Shown: positions 1 through 12,972, counted from the stretch's first letter. The stretch is 64,000 nucleotides of DNA from Orbilia blumenaviensis (GCA_036872755.1 JAVHNS010000009.1:1984001-2048000), one strand, 5' to 3'. The notes: a model not told the origin generated them from the letters alone. Program-made: numbers and translations.

Positions 1-607
1 GCACAAGGGCGTATTCCAACGGTTGGTTAGCGGAATATATCAATATTATATATTCTACACAGTTCAGCTTATCAACTTTGATTTGCCTCTGACGATGCAA
101 TCCCGGCATAATAGGGTTAATACTTTTGATATCCTCTGACGTATTCCCTCTGGTGAAAGATAATGTTATATGATTCAAATCAAAGCACTAATTAAATTAA
201 TAATCTGGATCAAGGATTTGTCATCCCATATGATGTTATTCGGATTCTGCATTAAGCTTTAGTAGCATACTGTGCTTGGGAGGGCCCGAGAAAGCTGAAA
301 GGAAGGTTGCTAGGCTAGTTATATGTTGCCTGAAACTTCGAACGATAGCCACACGGACAAAATCATCAAAACCTGCTTTCACGCTGCCCAGGCCGCATAA
401 AATATCTCAGTAAGCTTTGATAATCTATATATTATCACATCTCTTAGTATTTATAAAAAATTCTCTCAGTTAACCTGTGGGTTAAGCAGTATACCCCCAC
501 GAAGTAGTATATTTTCCTAGTTATAATAACCATAAGAATCGTAACGTCACAGTTAGTTTATATAAAAAAAAATCCTAGGAACAGTACGCGGAAAGGGGAT
601 ATGGAAT
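1..607. other. AT-rich intergenic DNA upstream of the Hsp70-like gene
   Basis: No open frame with protein-like composition was seen. The last 100 bases before the next start are A/T-rich with a run of eight or more A at about 563-571 and a purine-rich stretch just before the ATG, so a core promoter may lie here, but no defined element can be named. Confidence 0.5.
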
Positions 608-2979
608 ATGGAGAGGGAGAGGTTGATTGTTGCAGTGGACTTTGGGACCACTTACTCTGGTGAGTGTTCTAAACGCCGACTAGTTATGGAGATTCTTATA
701 CATATGCCGGGTGCTCTGCGGACCTTTGGTTCTAAGCGAGAGCTATCTCGTCCAACAGAAGTATCATGTGCTGATTTGCCGACCAGGTGTTGCATTTTGT
801 CACTCAACTCAAGACGGGCTACGCGATAGCGAGGTCGTCAGCTCATGGGCAAACAACGGTGTAGCTCCTAAAACACCAACAGAGATTCGTTATCTCGATG
901 GCAAGGAATCACTCTGGGGCGCCGAAGCCTCACTACCATGTGAACGCCGCCAGGTCAAAGACGCGTCACCCATATATGGTCGTTTCAAATTATTACTGGA
1001 CCCGACCACATCTACAAGCGTCTATGCAGACCGGCCGGAGCCCTCCAACTTCGTTCAAAGACTAGCAGGCTTGCGCCTTCAAGACTCTGGCTCCATCAAG
1101 CTCCCACCGGGAAAGACTGCCATAGACATTTCAAGCGACTATCTCAGACTTCTCTACAACGAGTTGATGAATCAAAGATTGCGGAAACGATATCCTGATA
1201 CGCTGGATATTACACCTATTGAATTTGTATTCACTATACCTGCAATATGGAGTCATAAGGCACAGGAAGCCACACGTTATGCAGCAGAAGCTGCAGGCTT
1301 CTGTAGCCGACCATCAGATAAGTTATCGTTAGTTTCTGAGCCTGAGGCTGCTGCCATGTTTGTGCTCCAAGCGATGCATGAAAAAAATTTCAGTCGAATT
1401 TCGGTTCAAGGAAAAACTTTAAAAAAAGGCGAGAATTTTGTAATATGCGACTGTGGAGGTGGCACCGTTGATTTGATAAGTTACGAGGTCGAACAAGATC
1501 ATCCCAAGTTTAGTTTAAAGGAATCGGTGGTTGGGACTGGCGCTAAATGCGGCTCGTCTTATATCGATGTCGCATTTATAGATCTCCTTGAGAAGAAGCT
1601 TGGATCTAATTGCAAGACTGAAGGCTGGTTCCAGAAGCTCACTGAAAGGGGCGGTGCCTTGATGAAGACTTTTGACAGTATCAAAAAGACCTTCGGTCAA
1701 ACAACCAATGAAATCTGGTTCTTGGAGCTAGGCACTGAGGTTCCAGATAACGAAGAAGCTGGAATCGTGGATAGCGAGCTTGAATTCACCGCGTCTGTTC
1801 CCTTCTCACCAGTAGAAGCTGCTTCGACTTCATGACTACTAACCCAGAAGAACTTTGCATTATAGACAAGACCTTAAAACTTTATTCGACCCGATAGTCG
1901 AAAATGTAATTCAATTGATACAGGATCAAGTTAGAGTCATCCGGTCTGTGAAAGGCCTCGAGATAGCTCCAGTAAGTACCTATTCTGAATACCGAATATC
2001 ACAATCTTATATGTCCAAATCAAGTTAATGCATTTCTAGACGATATTCTTAGTCGGTGGATTTGGAGAATCGCAATATCTATACCAATGTTTAGTTGAAT
2101 GGGCAAAAACTCAGAACCCCCCTCTAGTAGTTGTCAATCCTACTGAGTCGTAAGTAGTTTGATACGAAGCTTTTAAAAACATTCGCGTCTACTTGTATTC
2201 GGCTTTTACGTTGCGTTCGCTAAAGTAAATTCGTCCAAATATATAGCTGGTCTGCAATCATGAGGGGTGCAATAATTCAGACACTACAACCGGCGGTACG
2301 ATCTAGGCGTTTAAGACAGCACTATGGATTCCCATGCAGCATACCTTTCAACCCTGCCAAGCATGACATCTCCAATGCTTATAAATGCCCCTTTGGGGGC
2401 TGGTATCTCCGCAACAGCATCAAATGGACGGCGGCGATGGTAAGTCTTGCTACCAACTTTGGAACGCTAAAACTACAAGTACTGTATTGATGCAACAACT
2501 TCGGGTACTAGGGCGATGAATGCGATAACGAAAAAGAGATAGATTTTCCCGTATATCGCGTCATTTCTGGAGACAGCCATCCGGCTTACTCGGACTTGAT
2601 GTCATTAGTCGGCTGTAAGAGCTCTAAAAGACCAATCTTCTATCAGGAACATGGTGAGGCGCCTCGCAAATCATCTTTCCATGACGTCTTCTACTTACAT
2701 ATAAAGCTAGATGTAAATACTATAGGGGTTTTATTTGCCAGTTTTCCGTCGATTGATGTCACAAGCTTAAAGTCTACAACGGTAGTCAACGCCTCGGGAC
2801 GCCAGAAAGTTAAATACAAACTGGATTACGTCGTTAAGATGAAAATTGGTTCTGCCGATGCGTTATTTTCTATCTGGTTGGATAACAAATGCATCGGAAG
2901 AGCCCGAATATCGCATGATAAGGATGACGATGAATTCGGGTTAGTATCTTCACAATTAGGCAAGTGGCTGGATACCTAA
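608..2979 (+). CDS. Hsp70-like (HSP12A-type) ATPase, six exons
   Basis: Divergent Hsp70-superfamily ATPase of the kind common in fungal genomes; it is not a canonical chaperone. Proposed exons are 608-659, 787-1792, 1866-1971, 2040-2149, 2247-2439 and 2512-2979, giving about 644 residues. The phosphate-1 loop DFGTTYSG (residues 11-18) is split by the first intron. A phosphate-2 motif CDCGGGTVDL lies near residue 235 and an adenosine motif VGGFGES near 393. The C-terminal part is the beta-rich region typical of these fungal proteins rather than a classic substrate-binding lid. The third exon's donor (GTCTGT at 1793) is weak, but a CTACTAAC branch site and TATAG acceptor support the intron. Family members bind ATP; substrate and role here are unknown. 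The gene lies 1.6 kb upstream of an NLR on the same strand. Confidence 0.8.
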
Positions 2980-4533
2980 AGTGCCGATACGTCGATGAAT
3001 TTCGGACCGCATAATTTGAACAAAAAGCATTCATATTAACAGCTGATCGTGTTGGAAAAACCAAATTTCAGTTTTACCTAAGTAGTGGTAACAAATTGCA
3101 GTTTTCTACGCACAGAAAGAGGGGGCTACATAGTTCGTATGATTCGCAATACGGAAATTGTATATAAAAGTCTCCGAAAATGGAATGCATGTTATTGTGA
3201 TCTGTACAAGAGATTTCCTACCGCTCACGTTGAGCTTAAGGCTACTAAAAAACTCCACCTAAAATTTAAACCAGAGCAAGTTGTGAAGTCATGAGATCAG
3301 AGTCGGAAGTTTACGCATCAAATAATCCTTTGCTCATGTGCGTATTACCTCACTATCACGCTAGTGATTGTGCAGTCATCGAATGAGTAAAAGAAAATTC
3401 GATCACCGTATCATATGTAAAATTTTAAAATGGGTCTCAAATTTCCCTCACAGTGTTTCTTAACGGCGCGAGCTCGAAGGCTAACCATGTCATCTATGTG
3501 ACTGTGGTATAAACAAAAGCAGAGAACTATAGCCGCGAACCCCTGAAAAGACAAACCAGTAAGTGAAATATACGTGTTGCACCCCCTCTGCATAGCAAAC
3601 ATGCAAGAGCAAGAGTTACAATATTTTGACTTGGAGGCTGCTTTGTGGGCTGGTAGCACATACGACCGAACCCTTTCTGTTCAGCATAAATTCAGATTTG
3701 GACCCAGCCTCGTTTCCAGTTCATACATACTAAGACATCACACATATTTTCGAACGCCGAGATTCGACCCAGCTTTGACAAACAGAAATGATGGTATGAT
3801 ATGGTCAAAAGGTGTGTCTGCCAAGTTGTTTGCTTTTCAGAGGCTATCGACTGCAGACTGTAAGCACAAAAGTTGCGATCTTTTTATTCAATCGCAAAAC
3901 TTGCCATTCAATTGCAAGTTATACCTAAATTTTCTAGAAGCACTTACAGTTCTGTTGTGGTATTCAAGAGCGGCACTTTATCATTTTCTTTTACGGATAT
4001 TTTTTAGATAGTAAAACTTTTGACACAGTTGTGTATATCCCCAAGACAAGATAATTGTGATTAAAGCCATCAAAAGCGGGGTTTTGGTGGTGGAGAAGGC
4101 TCAAAATATTGTCTGCCACACTTATATTGGTGCAAGGTGTGTTGTCTTGCATGAGCAGCCACATAAATTGCGGGCTGTACAGTGCCTGTACTTACATCGG
4201 ACAGCTACTTTCAGGGATGGTACATTTCGAGACCATGTTTCTGCGTGTCACTCTGCGGATATGTCAATGAAAAGACTACTGCCATTGGCCAGCAATATCA
4301 AACGCAGCACGGTAGCATAAGTTGTCATACTTTCGCAAGTTTTGACACCCAGCCTTGTATTCGTTTGGTTCTATGATATATATAGAACGCTTCTTTACCC
4401 CGAGATTTGTGCTCGCCTCGCTCTGCGGAACACCCAGCTATAGTATTCAATGTTTACCAACAGCTCTCTTGACCTGACTCTTTTTCTCTAGGGAAATATA
4501 TGTGCCTGGGTAGTTGCCCCAGTTTCTGTGGTC
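2980..4533. other. Gap between Hsp70-like gene and NLR; no supported gene
   Basis: Several open frames of up to about 145 codons occur (for example 3574-4011), but none has an ATG start with recognisable domains or splice partners. This is the expected number by chance for DNA of this composition. The last few hundred bases should contain the promoter of the downstream NLR. Confidence 0.4.
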
Positions 4534-7500
4534 ATGGCGACCAATAAACATCGAGGATTTTTTAGGGCCGTGAACATCCACGGTGGTCCGAGCGAGGCTG
4601 AATTTAAGTCAGTACTGCGAAGCAAGCTCACAATCGACGAGAGGGGAAGATTTGAACTCTATCTTCATCTCGCGCCCTGTTGCATCAACTCAGAAACACA
4701 GACAGCAATCTTTAAGTTCAAGCCGTGCACACCAAATCCACACGAATTGGAACCAAATATATCGGGACCACACACATCAGAAACACCATTCTTTCTACAG
4801 ACCGCGGACCCATCTTTCTTTTATCAAGGCAAAAACGTATCGATTGATACCAACTTCTATGGCCTCACACAACTATTTCCAGTTGAACCGAGCGAAACCA
4901 AAATTGAGTAATTGCACCCCGGCACGGCGGGTCTCGGCCGAGACAGTAACTTGTTTAATAAGCTAATGATTTCTATGTTGTTTTGCAAAGTATTGTTGCA
5001 TTATCAGGGCTTAACTCCCATGCTTATGGATCGTGGATTGGTCCTGAAGTGGAGAATGTTGCACCAATGTGGCTCCGAGATTTCCTCAGAGAGGACAGCG
5101 ATTTAAAGTACTGCAGAACAATGACATTTGGATACAATACGAAATATCATGATCCAAAGATACGTTGGATTGAAAATTACGTTGATGACCTTTTAAACGA
5201 AATAGGGAAAGCTAGAAGGACTAAATCGGTACGATTACTCCAACACCCCTTGACCATGTTAACTCTCGGCGTTGGATTTAATAAAAATTTTGAATAGGAG
5301 GAAATAAGGCCGCTAGTCCTTATAGGTCATAGTTTCGGTGGAATCATCATTGCACATGTATGAATCTTTCTTTACTGCTGCCCTTTGACGTACTAATACG
5401 ATAGCCTGCAGGCGTGTTTCCGTGCATCCGTGCGAGATGAGTATAAGAACATTTATAATTCGATCAGCAGAATATTTTTCTTTGGTGTACCGTTCAGAGG
5501 TATAGATCTCACAGATGTCTTACTTATGTTGGACGATGATGAAAAGGTTCCAAGCGAAGGTTATGACCTCGTAAAAGGTATTGTGTACGAGACGAAACGA
5601 ATTACAAGCCCTGTTCAAACGTTCAAGGAAAAGATCTCGCAGATTCGGGATAGACGGATACGTATTGTTACATTTTATGAAGCTGAGAAGACCCCGGAGC
5701 TTATCAAGGTACCTGATAACTCTTCAACCATTTCCTAATTTTATACGAAAATACTGATGAAGGGTCATAGCTGCAAGATGGGAGGTATGGTCGATTTGGG
5801 GACCCGAAAATGATAGTTGATGCGGACTCTACGGATCTAGGAATCCCTACCATTGAAGAGCATCTAGAAGCCCCAGGAAATCATTCGACGATCGTCAAAT
5901 TCAAAAATGAGAGTAATAGTGCATATCAGACGATTCAAAAACACCTCACTGACGTCATAAAACTTCCACCTACCCTTCGCGACGACCAGAGGTAACCATA
6001 TAGCGTATCTCCATCTTCACGATGAGCACGTTAGTTGATAGTATCCTGGAAATCTAGGAAAATGATCTCGGAGATCCTCGACCGAATACAGCCTGCTAAA
6101 TATGCGGCGTTCAATTCTTATCAAGATGATGCGATGGATGCACAATGTCACCCCGGGACACGAATAGAGCTTCTGTCCAAAATTAAGGAATGGGCAGAAG
6201 GCACTGAAGAAAAATGTATCTTTTGGCTTAAAGGTATGGCTGGAACAGGGAAATCCACTATTTCTCGAACTCTGGCACAGTATTTCGAAGAAAACGGCCA
6301 ACTGGGGGCTAGTTTTTTTTTCAAAAGGGGCGAGAGTGAGCGCGATAATGCTTCTAAATTTTTCACGACAATCGCTACTCACCTTTTACAAAAAATACCT
6401 GATTTAATACCTGATATTAGAGCCGCAATTGACAAAGTCCCGGATATTGCGACGAAGATACTAAAAAAACAGTTTAACGAACTTATTTTCGACCCCCTCA
6501 ACAGACTTAACAAGAGTTCTATAAAGTTGGTTTTTGTAATTGACGCATTGGATGAATGCAAAAGAGATGAAGAAGTTGAAGAGATTCTTTATCTTATCGC
6601 GAAAATGCAAACATTAAAAACGGTGCAAATTCGGATCTTAATAAGCAGCCGACCAGATCTTCCAGTTCGTATAGGTTTCTGTAATTTATCTTCTGATAGC
6701 TACAAGAACCTAATACTTCAAGATCTCCCTTCAATTGAACGCGACATCTCGGTCTTTCTCACAGCAAAATTTTCCGAAATAAAAAGGGATTTTAACAAAA
6801 TCATGCCTTCGAACCAGCTTCCCTTAGAGTGGCCCGAGGATGACGTTATTCCAAAACTAACCAAGATATCAATTCCACTCTTCATATTTGCCGCAACCAT
6901 ATATCGGTTTGTCAGATATAAGACAGACTGCGGCTGGAACCCGAAGGAACAGCTGGCTACCTTCTTGGAACATAGTGTCGCTGGTGTTTCTCAACTAGAC
7001 CAGACATACCTCCCTGTGCTAAAGCGACTGGAAGGTAATCACTCGGAACAACCTAAAAGGTGTCTATTTGGTCAAAGGTTCAGAGAGATCATAGGTTCTA
7101 TCGTTGTTCTGGCTGATCCATTGTCAATACCATCACTCGCAAATCTTCTTGGTAAATCTCAGGAAGATATTGCTACCAGCTTGAACGATTTACATTCTGT
7201 TTTGAATATTCCGCAGGATATAAACGTGCCTGTTAGACTCCTACATCTTTCATTTCGGGAGTTCCTGGTCGACCCCGCAAAGGAGGTTAGCGATCTATGG
7301 TTTTGGATTGATGAGAAGGAAACCCATTCCGCAATTGCAAAACGATGTCTCAAAATTTTATCCACACATCTTAAAGAAAATATTTGTTCTTTAGAGTTCC
7401 CAGGAATGTTACGGCAAGATATCAATACCGAAATAACGAATGAGCGTTTACCCGTATATGCTCGATACTGTTGTCGCTATTGGGTGCATCATTTGAAGGA

Positions 7501-9615
7501 GAGTCGCGAACTTATATCCGATAAACACGAGGCCTATACTTTTCTCTCTGAATACTTTTTATACTGGATTGAGGCCCTAGCTCTCATAGGGAAGTTGTCT
7601 GGGTGTATCAAGTTAATTGATACCTTGCGCTCAATTACAAAGGTACGCTATCCCGCCTACCACATCATGGCCACATAACTTACCCATGTTTCATACTGTG
7701 AAATTTTTTCTTTTATGCTAATATAATAGATCAGAAGAACGAAGAGTCGGAACTATCCTACTTTCTTGACGATGCGAGACGATTTCTTGTACAGAATTGG
7801 TTGCTAGTCAACAAGGCGCCACTTCAGCTCTATTCGTCCGCGATTATTTTCAGTCCGGAGAGAAGTATAATTAGGACTAAGTTTTGGAACCACATTCCAC
7901 AGGAGATTCATGGGCTGCCAAAAGTCGTACAATCCTGGGGTACAGAACTACTAGTGGTGGAAGGGGATTCTGATTCTGTCCGAATGGTGGCATTTTCCCC
8001 CGATGGCAAACTGCTAGCTTCGGGATGGGACGATTGCACAATCGGGCTTTGGGATACAGTAACAGGAGAAAGTTTAAAATGGTTACAACACAGATGGTCA
8101 GTTGCAACACTAGCTTTCTCTCCTGACGGCAAGCAATTAGCTTCAGGATCAGTTGATAAAACAATCAGGCTTTGGGACGTGGTCACAGGAAAGGAATTGA
8201 AACAACTAGTGGAATGCCATTGTGGACCCATTTTAACAGTAGACTTTTCCTCTGACGGTACGCAACTAGCTTCAGGATCAAGCGATGGAATAATCAGGCT
8301 TTGGGACACGGGAACATGGAAGCAATTGAAACATATAGTAGTACCTAGTAAATTTAAATTGATTTTAAAGGTGGTTTTCTCTCCTGACGGCAAACGACTA
8401 ATTTCACGGTCAAATGACAAGAAGGTCAGACTTTGGGATGTGGTTACAGGGAGGAGATTGAAAAGCCTGAAAAAAAATGGCAAGGGGTCCTGGGTAGTAG
8501 GTTTCTCCTCTGATGGCAAGGAGCTGCTTTTGGGGTCAGATAATGGAATGCTCAGATATTGGGATCTGGAAGAGAAAGAAGTGAAACAGCTGAAGGGGTA
8601 TAGGGCAACTTCAGCGGCGGCTTTCTCCCCCGACGGCAAGCAGCTAGCGTCTGGGTCAATTGATGGAACGATCAGGCTTTGGAATATGGAGGGGGAAGAA
8701 TTGAAGCGGCTGGAAGGGCATAATAGTTCAATCATGGCAGTAGCTTTCTCCCCCAATGGCAAGCAGCTAGCTTCATTGTCGAATGATCAAACCATCAGGC
8801 TGTGGGATCTGGAAGGAGAAGAAGTGGAACGGCTGAAGGGGCATAGCAAATTGGTCTCAGCAATAATTTTCTCCTCTGACGGCAAGCAACTGGCTTCGGG
8901 GTCATATGATGGAACAATCAGACTTTGGAATATGGAGGGCGAAGAAATACAACAATTCAAAGTGGGTGGAAAGCCGGTCTCGATACTGGTCTTTTCTTCG
9001 GACGGCAAGCAGCTGGGGTCAGGGCTAGATAATGGAATAATCATGCTCTGGGACCTGGCAACAAAGATACCGAAACAGCTCAAAGGACATACCACATCAA
9101 TATCAGCAATGGATTTCTCTCCCGATAACAAACGGTTGGCCTCAGGGTCAATGGGCCGTACATTCAGGCTTTGGAACGTGGAAACGGGAGCGGTAATATG
9201 GATGAGAAAATTCAGCGGGTTTGTTGTAGGGGTAGCTTTCTCTTCTGATGGTAAACAGCTGGCTTTGGCGTCAGTTTATCAGGAAATCGCGGTCTGGGAT
9301 GTGGCGACACGGGAGAAAAAGAGAGAATTCAAGCTCCAAGCTAGTGATAGTGGCGTCGGTTTAGAATTTTCCCGCGACGGCGAGTGTGTAAAGACTGATA
9401 GAGAGATCTTTGCCATCTCTCCTAGCCTCCGGCCTTCCCGCTCGTCACTTCTACGGAAACATCACATTCGTCTTATGAATGAGTGGATAACTCGAGATAG
9501 CCGTAATTTTCTTTTTTTGCCTTTCGATTATCGAGGGCCCTGTTCAGATGTAAGTGGAAACACCATCGCAATTGGACACAGATCTGGAACAGTGAGCGTT
9601 TTGAGGATTATATAG
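4534..9615 (+). CDS. NLR immune-type receptor: N-terminal RRM-like module, SesB-like hydrolase, NACHT, WD40
   Basis: Fungal STAND/NLR receptor of about 1551 residues. Proposed exons: 4534-4907, 4991-5228, 5298-5357, 5412-5708, 5771-5991, 6058-7642 and 7735-9615; every junction keeps frame. Residues 1-120 form a small module ending in GLTQLFP. Residues 125-390 are an alpha/beta hydrolase of the SesB/lipase effector type, with nucleophile motif GHSFGG (about 214-219) and a likely catalytic His in NHSTIVKF (about 360-367). The NACHT domain has Walker A GMAGTGKST (about 456-464), Walker B LVFVIDALDEC (about 554-564) and an ISSRPD sensor motif. The C-terminus is an array of eleven or more WD40 repeats (about 997-1457) with a degenerate tail. 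In the family, ligand binding to the repeats oligomerises NACHT and activates the effector, often giving cell death in non-self recognition. All key residues look intact. The upstream GTG at 4528 is in frame, but 4534 is the first ATG. Confidence 0.9.
7950..9330 (+). repeat. In-frame WD40 repeat array of the NLR (about 11 units of 120-130 bp)
   Basis: About eleven consecutive units each carry the pattern FS-D/N-GK-QLASGS-D-TIRLW at a spacing near 41-43 codons. Units six to eight are most alike, sharing ASGS/LS, DGTIRLWNMEGE and KGH-like segments at the DNA level too. High similarity between neighbouring units is typical of NLR repeat arrays that exchange units by recombination. The twelfth unit (from about 9300) lacks the canonical WD and is degenerate. 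Confidence 0.85.
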
Positions 9616-10675
9616 TTGTTAGAAGATGGTTCCCTCAGACTATAGGTTTGGACTGTCATATTTCTTGGGATTCCTAAAAGATGTAGCTTATATAATGTAG
9701 ATTTATTTAGATATTTCAATGACGGCAAATAAATATTTTTGGCCCACACAACCTCCTACATCTTTAGAAGGTCTGGAGGCAGACAGAATTTTTAAAATTT
9801 GGAGCTACCTAGGCCAGACTACAGGATTAAGAAAATCCGATCGGAACCAGAAAGCTTTTCAAATTTAGAAGCTATAGCCAGTTCGATACCCTTTGCTTGG
9901 AAACTACGTGTTAAGAAGTTTATAGCAGTCAGTAGGCCATCGCGACGCTGTGGAATGGCCTCTGGACGACCAGTAGCTGACTAACGCGAACTGGCCTATC
10001 GTAAATGTAAAATGAATCATCTGGATCCTACCAATTCAGTATTATGACAAAGCCACTTATGAAAAAGGAACCGGTTAACCGGATTCATATTATAACAAAA
10101 AGGATGCCTATATTTGGGTCTAGAGTAATTAGAACATCATTACTAGCTATAAATGTAAAGAATAAAGATAAAAACATGCCGTCGAAAAGAGTATGCCCGG
10201 CTACGGACACGTACACCTGCCTAAAGACCCATATGCCACTACTCTATATCCTAGGCATAAGCTTCCTTCTAACTAGGAAACTCAAACTATATATTACTTT
10301 CTATAGCTACCCTTCTCTATATAGCTATAGAGAACTATAACTAGCTAATTAACCATTAGCCAGGGTGGCCAGTATTAGCAACAGCGGAATAGCGGTAATA
10401 ACAGTAACAAGAGTTATAGCATGAATAACAGTGGTGGCGGTAGTAGTAGTATTGGAAATTAAAATCAAAACCTATAACTATATGTTTAAGTATATTATAA
10501 CGATCGAGTTTGAATATCGCGCAACAACGTTCTAGCTTATAATTATAGAAACCGCGTAGTTACGTAGACACCAAGATGCTTTGTTCATACATGTATACAG
10601 AATCTAACAAATCATATTCCCCACCCTATTACAATTTTTAATCATAATCTGTATCGTATTATGTGTTTCCTTTAT
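9616..10675. other. AT-rich gap after the NLR
   Basis: The NLR 3' region is followed by AT-rich sequence with many TAGCTA/CTATA words, including a CTATAGCTA cluster near 10300-10340. A trinucleotide-like stretch rich in AGT/AAC/GGT lies at about 10370-10460. No gene is supported. The composition suggests decayed repetitive DNA. Confidence 0.4.
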
Positions 10676-11259
10676 ACCATCTATAATTATGGTGACCAAA
10701 ATGTGTCAAAAAAATATATAATACAAAACCATACAAAATATATTACAACTTTACAAAATATATATATATTACAAATCAAACAAAATATAAGTATGCAAAT
10801 TTTCAAAATTACAATTTAAACAAAGCATAAGTATGTTAATTTTTTATAATTATATCCAGCCTGTTTGGCTTATCAAAGGTTGGAGAAAAGCCAGTTAACC
10901 AGCCAGATAACCCGGCTAGAGAGCTAAAAAGCCAATCAGCTAGACAGCCAAACAGTCATTAAGCTTTTCGCTATTTAGCTATTTAATTATCTATCTATCT
11001 GTTTATTTGGCTGGTTGGTTGGTTAGCCGTCTAACTGGTTAGTTGTCTGGCTGGTTAACTGTTTGGCTGTCTGGCTGGATTGTCTGGCTGTCTGGCTGAA
11101 TTGTCTAGCTGTGGGTGGGCTGGTGCTGTGGCTCTTCAGCCACAAATAAGAAATTTTTTTGCAAATAAGCAAAAAATCCTTATTAAAGTTGTAATATATA
11201 TATTTTACACGGTGTTGTAATATATATCGTTATGACACATTTTGGCCGCCATATATGGT
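10676..11259. mobile_element. Palindromic MITE/foldback-like element with long imperfect terminal inverted repeats
   Basis: The left end (10676 to about 10755) and the right end (about 11185 to 11259) are inverted copies of each other with some mismatches. The core CCAAAATGTGTCA at 10696-10708 mirrors TGACACATTTTGG at 11233-11245, and both arms continue inward as matching AT-rich blocks containing TATTACAACTTTA. A second inverted pair lies inside: CCAGTTAACCAGCCAGA near 10890 against TCTGGCTGGTTAACTG near 11050. No coding capacity exists in the 584 bp. Target-site duplication is not obvious. This fits a non-autonomous DNA transposon or foldback element, with ends approximate. Confidence 0.6.
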
Positions 11260-12972
11260 CTTCTATCATATATATATGCAATATGTATACAAACAATAAT
11301 TAATTCTTCTCGCAAACCTTTCCATTAAATCGATAAGCTCCCATAGTTCTAAATTCTTTTAGTTGTTTAAGAATACACGAGCTTCTAATTAGATTTTATA
11401 ATGCTTGATATTATAATAGGTCTTGAGATAACGAACAATGAGCTGCAGATAAGATGAAAATCTTGAGATACTAAAACTGAGAAACGCTATAAACCTGGAA
11501 AAGCTTAAAGATATACTAATAAAGTTTGGAATAAAGAAGGGATTCTTTTGGGGGTTCGAATATGAAACTAAATTGCTCTAATATTCTTTTTATATTTAAA
11601 TTTATCGAGATACATAAAGATGGAAAAGGCAATATAATAATTACCTTGTCGAACAGTCTCCTGGCCATCTGCATCTCTGTATACATGTATATACGTAGTC
11701 GCTGATGAGGAGGAACCAGTATAGCCGCCATAGCTGCATTAGTCTCACCTGCGACCACCACACCAGTTAAAAACACGCCAATTACCTAGGTAGTGCCTAT
11801 ACATCAAACCTAGTTATTAGTGTGAAGAATAGCTCGCCTAGGTATGGTAAAGCAGCTAGCTATAACAGGTCCTGCGGGGGTCAAAGACACCCCCGATAAA
11901 CCCGAAGCTTCGAAGATAAAGCAGCCGTCACAACTAGAGGAAAAGCTGCTGGCTCAGTTGATGAAAGCGCTCCAGCCGCAGGTAAAGTTAGTAATGATTC
12001 CGGCGGACTTTCGACGCTATCAGCGCCAGTGCTAGCCGATATCAATATAGCCTCAAAATTTAAAGCCAGCCCGCTGGAGCTGTTGCCGTAGGCTTTGTCA
12101 GTTTGTAGTTCTTTAAAAGTTTAAACAATATTGTACAGATATTGTTTCTAACTCGATAAATTTACGGAAATATGATAAATGTATATGCTAGAAATGTTGG
12201 GGTACTTGTTCCGAAACATTCCAGATTTTAACTTTAAGTCCAGAAATCAATTAATACTCTAAGTAATAAATTTATCAGTCTCTTCTTCGAAACCATATAA
12301 TTATCGAAAATACTCCGTATTATCACTTATCTCCACCTATACGGGCACCTGGCACGATTTAGTGGCGTAAGATGCCGTGAATGCCGCCACTGTCCTTGGC
12401 TCCCAATTGGCCAAGCCGGGCTGTTCAGCCTTCTGTTACATTGATCCTCAAATTCTGGAAGGAAGTGTAAATTCAGGTGCCCTACAGGTTATGAGCCGCG
12501 GTCCTTAATCCCCCCTTTTTATGGCAAAGAATCTGATTGTGAGTTTTGAGTTAGCAAAAAAGAGGCTAGAATATTCTTAATACCTCCCTAGGTACTTAGT
12601 CGGATTGAACGATCTCACAGGTCCTTCGCCGATATATTTATCAGCGATCGGTACCAACGCATATATAGCCCAGGCATGCCGGCATTCTCCTGCACACGAT
12701 AGTGTGCTAAAAGTTCCTGGAAACGCCTCGGCAATTCCTAATGAGGTATACAGATTCTGCATGTTTTTTATGGAAGGTAAGGTATTTCATTCGCTGATAA
12801 GGTAGATCCTCAACTCAGTACGACTATAAATACTCAGATGCCCACCTCTGTAACTTTAATCCTTCACTTCATTATTTCACTAGCTACATCCTACACGTCC
12901 TCTATATATATCTTTTTATATTTCACGATATTTCTAAGAATGTCTGTTCCGAACTTTCTACGCATATAGTCG
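11260..12972. other. AT-rich gap; possible repeat remnants
   Basis: No convincing gene. A 63-codon frame at 11844-12035 is Lys/Gln-rich and preceded by a hairpin-like GGGGGTC/GACACCCCC, possibly a transposon remnant. A 66-codon frame at 12605-12805 shares the frame of the relic that follows and may be its 5' part, but the sequence between about 12806 and 12970 is stop-rich. Confidence 0.35.

Noticed and set aside
3574..4011. A 145-codon plus frame between the Hsp70-like gene and NLR
   Set aside because: No ATG-supported start, no domain, and frames of this length are expected several times by chance in 64 kb.
7908..8762. A 284-codon minus-strand frame opposite the WD40 array
   Set aside because: It is a shadow of the repetitive coding strand: its repeated SGEKA/DPEASCLPS pattern is the antisense of the WD40 units.
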